From positions 1 to 6,227 of the forward strand of contig JAHIVM010000562.1 of assembly GCA_018816665.1 (NCBI GenBank): 6,227 bases of DNA, given 5' to 3'. A model generated the notes under the pieces. It was given only the letters and a program-made list of their open reading frames with translations. It did no database searches and was not told where the DNA came from. The stretch is from Candidatus Zixiibacteriota bacterium (GTDB lineage Bacteria; Zixibacteria; MSB-5A5; GN15; FEB-12). Of the stretch, positions 1 through 4,761 are shown in pieces. Both the position numbers and the translations under genes were made by a program. Numbering within the stretch: position 1 is the stretch's first letter; each line of letters starts with the position of its first letter.

Positions 1-128
1 AAAAAACGCACGATATCAACATAGCCGGGATCCCATCGTTTTGTGGACCCAACAAGTCGTTGCTCGCGTGTGGCTGCCAGCCTGCCGTTCAGCACGGCCG
101 TCAGTTCAGATTGATCTAAGAATTTCAT
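1..128 (-). CDS. Probable 5' part of an unidentified protein gene, cut by the left window edge
   Basis: On the minus strand an ATG at 126-128 opens a frame that stays open for 42 codons to the window edge. The peptide begins MKFLDQSELTAVLNGRLA and, after a basic stretch, continues with STKRWDPGYVDIVRF. The other two minus frames are closed by stops (TGA just after the EamA stop, and another TGA near position 20). The start lies inside the last codons of the EamA gene, giving a 23-base same-strand overlap, an arrangement typical of translationally coupled operon genes. TTG and GTG codons directly precede the ATG and follow an in-frame TAA, so the start can only be one of these three. The ribosome binding site is weak (GGTG directly before the ATG). 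I do not recognise the family, and no domain can be assigned from 42 residues. One plus-strand frame is also open here, so a chance open frame is not excluded. Confidence 0.45.
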   Translation of the reverse strand, partial: MKFLDQSELTAVLNGRLAATREQRLVGSTKRWDPGYVDIVRF

Positions 129-1059
129 CACCAATTATTAGCAGCGCGACCCCCAAAACTGCCACAATTGCCCCCAAAATTGCTCTCGACGTTACTCGTT
201 CCTTATAGTATAGCACAACGTTTGGAATAATCCAAACAGGAGTTGTGGCATTCAACGTTGCCGCAATGCCGGCCGCAATGTACTTGACGGCAATCAACGA
301 TGTCCAGACTCCGAGGAACGGGCCGAAAAACGCCCCGCCTCCGGCGTACAGCAAAGCTTTGCTGTCGCGGAATCCCCTGATAGTATCGACAAATTTGCCG
401 CGCAGCGCTGCAAACAACCAGATCATGATCATCGAGGACAGCATTCTCAAAAACGAGGCCGGCAGCGCGTCCATGGTCCCGCCGCAGTCCAGCATAGCGT
501 GCTTTGAGAGCACCAGCCCGGTTGCCTGGCCCAGGGCCGCCAGCAGCCCCAGCAACACGCCCCGCAGCAAGGATCCCGCGTCCGGGTGACCGATCGCGAG
601 GTTAAACTGGTTGTTTCCTGTAAACCGACGTTCCGCGATCACCCAGGACACACCGCCCACGGTGACGGCTATCCCCAGAATCTGGGTGATCTGGAGTGTT
701 TCCCCCAGGAACACCCAGGCGATCGCGGTCGCCATGATGGGTGCCGTCCCCCACAACAGGGTGGTGAGACGGGGGCCGATCATGACCAGCGCCTTGAAAC
801 CGCAGCCATCGCCGATAACCAGGCCGATCAACCCCGACAGTGCCAGCCAGAGCACCTGGCGCGAATTGAGATCCTCGGGAAACAGTCGCCCCGTTGTCAC
901 CAGCAGAATAATCGTGTAAATCGCGACGGCCAGAATCAGACGCATCGCGTTGACCCGAAACGAACCGATCCGTCGACCCGCCTCGGAAAAAAATATCGCC
1001 GTGAACGACCAGCAGATGGCGGTCGTGAGAGCCGCCAGCTCGCCCCCGAACGGGATCAT
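106..1059 (-). CDS. EamA/DMT-superfamily membrane transporter, ten predicted helices
   Basis: This is an inner-membrane permease of the drug/metabolite transporter superfamily (EamA family). Members export or import small metabolites such as amino acids or nucleosides; the substrate here cannot be told. The 317-residue protein has the usual length and two repeated five-helix halves. Approximate helices are 7-25, 37-56, 68-88, 97-117 and 122-141, then 164-184, 202-220, 238-258, 266-285 and 291-311. Each half ends in the family's characteristic pattern: FLGETLQITQILGIAVTVGG at 117-136, and YYKERVTSRAILGAIVAVLG at 284-303. The halves are joined by a polar loop around 142-163. The ATG at 1057-1059 is preceded by GAGGG with a 6-base spacer, which supports the start. 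The ribosome binding site sits within a GGGCGCCC palindrome (1061-1068). A promoter candidate lies at 1158-1186. The stop overlaps the start of the next gene downstream. The family call is firm; the function is not. Confidence 0.9.
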   Translation of the reverse strand: MIPFGGELAALTTAICWSFTAIFFSEAGRRIGSFRVNAMRLILAVAIYTIILLVTTGRLFPEDLNSRQVLWLALSGLIGLVIGDGCGFKALVMIGPRLTTLLWGTAPIMATAIAWVFLGETLQITQILGIAVTVGGVSWVIAERRFTGNNQFNLAIGHPDAGSLLRGVLLGLLAALGQATGLVLSKHAMLDCGGTMDALPASFLRMLSSMIMIWLFAALRGKFVDTIRGFRDSKALLYAGGGAFFGPFLGVWTSLIAVKYIAAGIAATLNATTPVWIIPNVVLYYKERVTSRAILGAIVAVLGVALLIIGDEILRSI

Positions 1060-1157
1060 AGGGCGCCCTCACCGCATCCCGATGTCTTCTTCTTGCAGCC
1101 CGAATAGATAATGGAGGTCTCCTTCGTTGCGGTCGTAACTCTCAATCCAGATCGCGG

Positions 1158-1186
1158 AATATAGCCGGTTACGCTCCCGACCGCAA
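1158..1186 (-). promoter_or_regulatory. Candidate sigma70-type promoter for the EamA gene
   Basis: Read on the minus strand, TTGCGG (1181-1186) is followed after 17 bases by TATATT (1158-1163). The -10 box matches the consensus at 5 of 6 positions and the -35 box at 3 of 6, with ideal spacing. It lies about 100 bases upstream of the EamA ATG, in the 225-base gap after the methyltransferase. I see no intrinsic terminator in that gap, so read-through from the methyltransferase is also possible. The assignment rests on consensus matching only. Confidence 0.4.
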
Positions 1187-1284
1187 TCGAACGGCGCTCC
1201 GGCACTCAGAGATTATCACAGCTACGACAGATGTTCGCCCATGTTGCAGGCAATCTCGGAGGCCGCTCACCAGACCGGGGAGGC

Positions 1285-1854
1285 TCAGCCGGGGTTGCTC
1301 GGCTTGCAAAGCAGAACCGCGTGAGATCGCTTCAGAACCGGTCGTGCCTCAATCTCGAACCCGGCCCCCTCGGCCAGTGCCACCGTGACCGCAAACTCAG
1401 CCACCGATATGTGCCCGGCCGGTTCCGCCACCAGCATTCGGGCACCGGTCCGCAACACTTCGTACAACTCAGCCATCAGCACCGAGGCATCGGGAACCTC
1501 ATGCACCACATGAAAGACACAGGCAAAGTCAATCTCCCCCGTCATATCCTCAACCGTGAGACTCGTCTCGGTACACACTCGCGACTCAATTCGGTCAACG
1601 AGTCCGGCTCGTTTTGCCCGACGTTCCAGCGTGCGAATCATCCTTGGCTGCAGATCAACACACACTACACGACCATTCTCCCCCGTCAGACGGGCCAGCG
1701 GCAGACTGAAAAAACCCATCGCACAGCCAACATCCAGTACCGTCATGCCGGGCTCCACGAACGGCCCCAGAATACGGGTCGGGTTTTCGTACAATCGCCG
1801 CAAAGGGAGAATAAGCAGATACCCCATCCACCAGGGGCACACATGTTCCGCCAC
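1285..1854 (-). CDS. Class I SAM-dependent methyltransferase, substrate unknown
   Basis: This is a 189-residue cytoplasmic Rossmann-fold methyltransferase. Motif I is at residues 39-47 (VLDVGCAMG), forming the S-adenosylmethionine-binding loop, with Asp41 and Gly43. The acidic residue ending strand 2 is Asp67 (VVCVDLQP), which normally binds the ribose hydroxyls. The motif IV region is DFACVFHVVHEVPD (109-122), and the conserved post-motif is a leucine-rich stretch ending VLRTGARMLVAEP (133-145). The N-terminus carries a CPWW motif (Cys6, Trp8, Trp9) followed by a short hydrophobic segment. I recall similar N-termini in uncharacterised methyltransferases of this size, but cannot name the family. 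The GTG start (1852-1854) is supported by a perfect AGGAGG 6 bases upstream. The gene is separated from gyrA by a strong terminator, so it needs its own promoter; I could not identify a convincing one in 1867-1946. Small-molecule methylation is more likely than DNA methylation, because no target-recognition domain fits in this length. Confidence 0.85.
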   Translation of the reverse strand: MAEHVCPWWMGYLLILPLRRLYENPTRILGPFVEPGMTVLDVGCAMGFFSLPLARLTGENGRVVCVDLQPRMIRTLERRAKRAGLVDRIESRVCTETSLTVEDMTGEIDFACVFHVVHEVPDASVLMAELYEVLRTGARMLVAEPAGHISVAEFAVTVALAEGAGFEIEARPVLKRSHAVLLCKPSNPG

Positions 1855-1860
1855 ACCTTA

Positions 1861-1866
1861 CCTCCT
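1861..1866 (-). promoter_or_regulatory. Ribosome binding site deciding the GTG start of the methyltransferase
   Basis: The minus strand reads AGGAGG, a full Shine-Dalgarno core, followed by the 6-base spacer TAAGGT and then GTG (1852-1854). This spacing is optimal and fixes the non-ATG start. The first downstream in-frame ATG codes for Met10, which would remove the CPWW motif. Confidence 0.8.
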
Positions 1867-1940
1867 CACGTTACACCGCCGCCCCCGAATTGTCGTACGC
1901 CCGGCTGTCACCAGGGTTGCTGTACGCACCAGGGAAGTCA

Positions 1941-1978
1941 ATAAAAACGGGGCGACCGAGTTCCCTCAGCCGCCCCGT
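1941..1978 (-). terminator. Strong intrinsic terminator after gyrA with GGAA tetraloop
   Basis: Read on the minus strand, positions 1978 to 1947 form a hairpin with a 14-bp stem: an outer ACGGGGCG/CGCCCCGT arm and an inner GCTGAG/CTCGGT arm with two G-U wobbles. It is closed by a GGAA (GNRA-type) loop. The stem runs directly into a T-rich tail (TTTTATT). It begins 22 bases after the gyrA stop codon. No T-run follows the stem on the plus strand, so it terminates minus-strand transcription only. It separates gyrA from the methyltransferase. Confidence 0.9.
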
Positions 1979-2000
1979 CTGCCCCGCGATACGTTCGCGG

Positions 2001-4424
2001 TTACTCTTCTTTCACCACCCGGGCGACATCGGTGACAAGATCCCCCTTGCCGAGATTGATCAGGCGCACACCCTGGGTGTTGCGACCAATTACCGATATC
2101 TGATCCACGGCCTGCCGATTGGCGATACCCTTCTTGGTAATCAGGATCAACTCATCGGTGTCCAGAACTTCTTTTATCGACACCACCTCGCCGTTGCGCT
2201 CGGAAGCCTTGATGTTGATGATCCCTTTGCCGCCCCGGTTGGTCACTCGGTAGTCCTCAATTGAGGTCCGTTTGCCATAGCCGTTTTCGGTGACGACCAG
2301 CAGTGAACTGTCGCGGCCCACCGCAACCATGCCCACAACCCGGTCACCCTCGGCCAGGTTGATGCCCTTGACGCCGTACGCGGTGCGGCCCATGGCCCGG
2401 ACCTTATCCTCGGGGAAGCGAATGGCCATGCCTTTGCGGGTGCCAAGCACAATCTCATAAGTGCCGTCGGTGAGTGCCGCTTCAATCAGCTCATCACCCT
2501 CCGGGATGTTCATGGCAATCACACCCGCTTTTCGCGGGTTTGAGAAGGCATCCAGAGCCGTCTTCTTGACAATACCCGCTCGGGTCGCCATGACCAGGAA
2601 CTTGTCCGGCGAAAATTCGCGAACCTTACAGAAAGCCGTGATCGACTCACCCTTCTCAATCTGGCACATGTTGACAATGGGACGACCCTTCGCCAGACGA
2701 CCACCCGTGGGGATGCCGTGCACCTTCACCCAGTAACACTTGCCCTTGTTCGAGAAAAACAGGATATAGTCGTGAGTCGAGGCTATGAACAGATGTTCGG
2801 CAAAGTCCTCTTCCTTCGTCTCAATGCCGATCACGCCCCTGCCGCCGCGCTGCTGACGTCGATACGCCGATACCGACAGGCGCTTGGCGTAACCGAGATG
2901 CGATATGGTGATCACCATCTCTTCTTCCGCAATCAAATCCTCAACCGTCAGGTCCTCCGCGGCATCCTGAATTTCGGTGCGCCGGTTGTCGCCGTATTTC
3001 TCGACCAGTTCTTTCGTCTCGTCCTTGATGATCTGCATCCGCAAATCGCGGGATTCCAGAATCGCCTTGAGTTCGGCAATGCGCTTGATCAGGGCCAGAT
3101 ACTCTTCTTCAATCTTCTGGCGTTCCAGGCCGGTCAAACGCTGCAAACGCATCTCGAGAATAGCCGTGGCCTGGATGTCAGAGAGCTTGAAGCTCTTCAT
3201 CAGATTCTTTTTCGCCGTCGGCGTATCTTTGGACTTTTTGATCAGCGCAATGATGGCGTCAATATTGTCCAGCGCAATCTTGTACCCCTCGAGAATATGC
3301 GCGCGCTCCTCGGCCTTGCGCAAATCGTAGGTGGTGCGACGCACGATGACTTCGTGACGGTGATCAACGAACGACTGCAGCACTTCGCGCAGAGCCAGCT
3401 CTTTCGGCACCCCGTGATCCAGTCCCAGCATGATCGCCGAGAACGTGGTCTGCATCGTAGTGTGCGCGTACAACTGGTTGAGCACAACATCGGTCTGAGC
3501 ATCACGTTTCAGTTCGACCACAATACGCATGCCGTCGCGATCCGACTCATCCCGAAGATCAGAAATGCCGTCAATCCGCTTGTCGCGCACCAGATCGGCA
3601 ATCTTGAGCAGCAGGTTCGACTTGTTCACCTGGAACGGGATCTCGGTTACAATGATGGCTTCCTTATTGCGCATGTGTTCGACCATCGCCTTGGCACGAA
3701 GCGAAATATGACCCTTGCCGGTTCGGTACAGTTCACGGATACCAGCCTGACCGTTGATAATACCACCGGTCGGAAAATCCGGACCCGGGACAAACTCCAT
3801 GAGATCATCGTTGGTGCAGTCAGGATCGTCGATCACCCGTATAAGCGCCTCTCCGATTTCGCGCAGATTGTGCGGCGGTGCATTGGTCGCCATGCCCACC
3901 GCGATTCCCGACGTCCCGTTGCAGATCAGGTTGGGAAACCGCCCCGGCAAGACAGTCGGTTCTCTCAGAGTGGTGTCGTAGTTGTCCATGAAGTCGACCG
4001 TCTCTTTTTCGAGATCGGCCAACATCTCCATGGCTATCGGGGTCAGTCGTGCTTCCGTGTACCTCATGGCCGCCGCACCGTCACCATCGATAGACCCGAA
4101 GTTCCCCTGGCCGTCGACCAGCGGATAGCGCATGTTGAAATCCTGCGCCATGCGAACCAGAGTGGGATACACCACCTGTTCGCCGTGGGGGTGGTAGTTA
4201 CCGGAGGTATCACCACAAATTTTCGCGCACTTTCTGTGCGCCTTACCGGGGGCCAGACGCAAATCGTTCATGGCGACCAGGATGCGACGGTTCGACGGTT
4301 TCAGGCCGTCGCGAATATCCGGCAGCGCCCGGTTTGTGATGACGGACATGGAGTAGTCGAGGTAGGAGGATTTCATCTCCTCCTCGAGGAAGATCGTTTC
4401 GATTCGTTGTCGTTCTATCGACAT
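2001..4424 (-). CDS. gyrA: DNA gyrase subunit A
   Basis: GyrA is the DNA breakage-reunion and DNA-wrapping subunit of gyrase (A2B2), which introduces negative supercoils using ATP. From the ATG at 4422-4424 it has 807 residues. Numbering then matches E. coli: the catalytic tyrosine is Tyr122 in AAMRYTEARL. Residues of roughly 20-330 form the winged-helix and tower region (SYLDYSMSVI, LPDIRDGLKPS, LVDGQGNFGSIDGD). About 330-490 is the coiled-coil gate (AILEMRLQRLTGLE at 421-434). From about 500 to the end is the beta-pinwheel wrapping domain, with six recognisable blade repeats. The GyrA box reads QQRGGRG (524-530), near the canonical Q(R/K)RGG(R/K)G, which favours GyrA over ParC. The quinolone pocket carries Glu82, Gln83 and Pro87. 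The protein stops at VVKEE, without the long acidic tail of E. coli GyrA (875 residues). An upstream in-frame TTG (4461-4463) would add 13 residues but has no ribosome binding site and lies only about 8 bases after the expected transcription start. gyrB is not adjacent. Confidence 0.96.
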   Translation of the reverse strand: MSIERQRIETIFLEEEMKSSYLDYSMSVITNRALPDIRDGLKPSNRRILVAMNDLRLAPGKAHRKCAKICGDTSGNYHPHGEQVVYPTLVRMAQDFNMRYPLVDGQGNFGSIDGDGAAAMRYTEARLTPIAMEMLADLEKETVDFMDNYDTTLREPTVLPGRFPNLICNGTSGIAVGMATNAPPHNLREIGEALIRVIDDPDCTNDDLMEFVPGPDFPTGGIINGQAGIRELYRTGKGHISLRAKAMVEHMRNKEAIIVTEIPFQVNKSNLLLKIADLVRDKRIDGISDLRDESDRDGMRIVVELKRDAQTDVVLNQLYAHTTMQTTFSAIMLGLDHGVPKELALREVLQSFVDHRHEVIVRRTTYDLRKAEERAHILEGYKIALDNIDAIIALIKKSKDTPTAKKNLMKSFKLSDIQATAILEMRLQRLTGLERQKIEEEYLALIKRIAELKAILESRDLRMQIIKDETKELVEKYGDNRRTEIQDAAEDLTVEDLIAEEEMVITISHLGYAKRLSVSAYRRQQRGGRGVIGIETKEEDFAEHLFIASTHDYILFFSNKGKCYWVKVHGIPTGGRLAKGRPIVNMCQIEKGESITAFCKVREFSPDKFLVMATRAGIVKKTALDAFSNPRKAGVIAMNIPEGDELIEAALTDGTYEIVLGTRKGMAIRFPEDKVRAMGRTAYGVKGINLAEGDRVVGMVAVGRDSSLLVVTENGYGKRTSIEDYRVTNRGGKGIINIKASERNGEVVSIKEVLDTDELILITKKGIANRQAVDQISVIGRNTQGVRLINLGKGDLVTDVARVVKEE

Positions 4425-4434
4425 AGGAGAAAAG

Positions 4435-4440
4435 TCCCTT
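4435..4440 (-). promoter_or_regulatory. Probable ribosome binding site of gyrA
   Basis: AAGGGA on the minus strand lies 10 bases before the ATG at 4422-4424. The spacing is slightly long, but no comparable purine-rich site precedes the alternative TTG at 4461-4463. This supports the 807-residue form, whose catalytic Tyr122 then falls on the E. coli number. Confidence 0.5.
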
Positions 4441-4477
4441 TTTGGGGTCGGATCAACAGCCAATTATTGCAGCCTGT

Positions 4478-4506
4478 ATAGTACAAAACAAACCCCTCCG
4501 AATCAA
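4478..4506 (-). promoter_or_regulatory. Candidate proximal gyrA promoter
   Basis: On the minus strand TTGATT (4501-4506) is followed after 17 bases by TACTAT (4478-4483). Each box matches the sigma70 consensus at 4 of 6 positions and the spacing is ideal. Transcription would begin near 4471, giving a leader of about 47 bases to the ATG at 4424. An overlapping TATACA could act as an alternative -10. Confidence 0.4.
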
Positions 4507-4530
4507 CAAAAAAGACCGCGCACAGGCGCC

Positions 4531-4560
4531 CTTATACTGTTGTATACCATCGAGTTACAA
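4531..4560 (-). promoter_or_regulatory. Candidate distal gyrA promoter
   Basis: On the minus strand TTGTAA (4555-4560) is followed after 18 bases by TATAAG (4531-4536). The -10 box matches consensus at 5 of 6 positions and the -35 at 4 of 6. It lies downstream of both transporter terminators, so it could serve gyrA. A second TA-rich element (TATACA) sits between the two boxes. Confidence 0.45.
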
Positions 4561-4600
4561 TTGTGAAATCGGGTTGATGCCAAGGAGGCGATTGAGGGCA

Positions 4601-4622
4601 AAAAAAACACCCCGAAAGGGGC
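4601..4622 (-). terminator. Weak second hairpin with T-run, possible backup terminator
   Basis: The minus strand reads CCCC-TTTC-GGGG (4621 to 4610), extendable by one G-U pair, followed by TG and then eight or more T residues. The stem is only 4-5 bp, so it is a weak terminator alone, but it stands in tandem behind the stronger one at 4704-4739. It precedes both gyrA promoter candidates, so it is unlikely to be a gyrA attenuator. Confidence 0.5.
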
Positions 4623-4703
4623 CGAATCTGACTGCTTCTTGAACCGATCCCAGCCCCGTCACCGGGCTGAAAGACCCACCACCGGAGCCGCCCCGGACCG
4701 GCT

Positions 4704-4739
4704 AAAAAAACGGTCGGTCGACAAACCGTCAACCGACCG
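4704..4739 (-). terminator. Intrinsic terminator of the DASS-type transporter gene
   Basis: On the minus strand CGGTCGGT (4739 to 4732) pairs with ACCGACCG (4718 to 4711). After one mismatch the stem extends by three more pairs (GAC/GTC). Seven consecutive T residues follow immediately (4710 to 4704). The hairpin begins 22 bases past the stop codon. There is no T-run on the opposite side, so it acts on minus-strand transcripts. Confidence 0.88.
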
Positions 4740-4761
4740 CACACTTACCTGCAGGCAATCA

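Larger units (their letters stand above)
4425..4761. other. 337-base intergenic region between the transporter and gyrA
   Basis: No convincing gene is present on either strand; short open frames here have no homology-like composition that I recognise. In minus-strand order it holds the transporter terminator (4704-4739), a GC-rich stretch with a 6-bp hairpin (CAGCCC at 4651-4656 pairing with GGGCTG at 4664-4669), a second hairpin with T-run (4601-4622), two gyrA promoter candidates (4531-4560 and 4478-4506) and the gyrA ribosome binding site. The hairpin at 4651-4669 lacks a T-tail and I assign it no function. Confidence 0.7.

Noticed and set aside
1936..1941. TTGACT directly after the gyrA terminator T-run as a -35 box for the methyltransferase
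   Set aside because: No acceptable -10 box appears 16-18 bases downstream; the best TA-rich hexamer is only 11 bases away.
1231..1944. Plus-strand open frame of 237 codons across the methyltransferase
   Set aside because: It runs antisense to the methyltransferase and its ribosome binding site and shows no protein-like motifs.
4461..4463. TTG as the gyrA start, giving 820 residues
   Set aside because: There is no ribosome binding site, it sits only about 8 bases after the likely transcription start, and the added 13 residues do not match GyrA N-termini; the ATG at 4424 puts the catalytic tyrosine at 122.
2718..4481. Very long plus-strand open frame (587 codons) opposite gyrA
   Set aside because: It is wholly antisense to a confidently identified gyrA, rich in His/Arg/Gln as expected for a reverse-complement shadow, and has no recognisable domain.
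4625..4660. Minus-strand GGTTCAA resembling a tRNA T-loop
   Set aside because: No matching acceptor stem, anticodon arm or D-arm could be found around it.
4610..4669. Two GC hairpins considered as a riboswitch or gyrA leader attenuator
   Set aside because: They lie upstream of both gyrA promoter candidates and match no riboswitch core I know; they are better read as the tail end of the transporter transcript.
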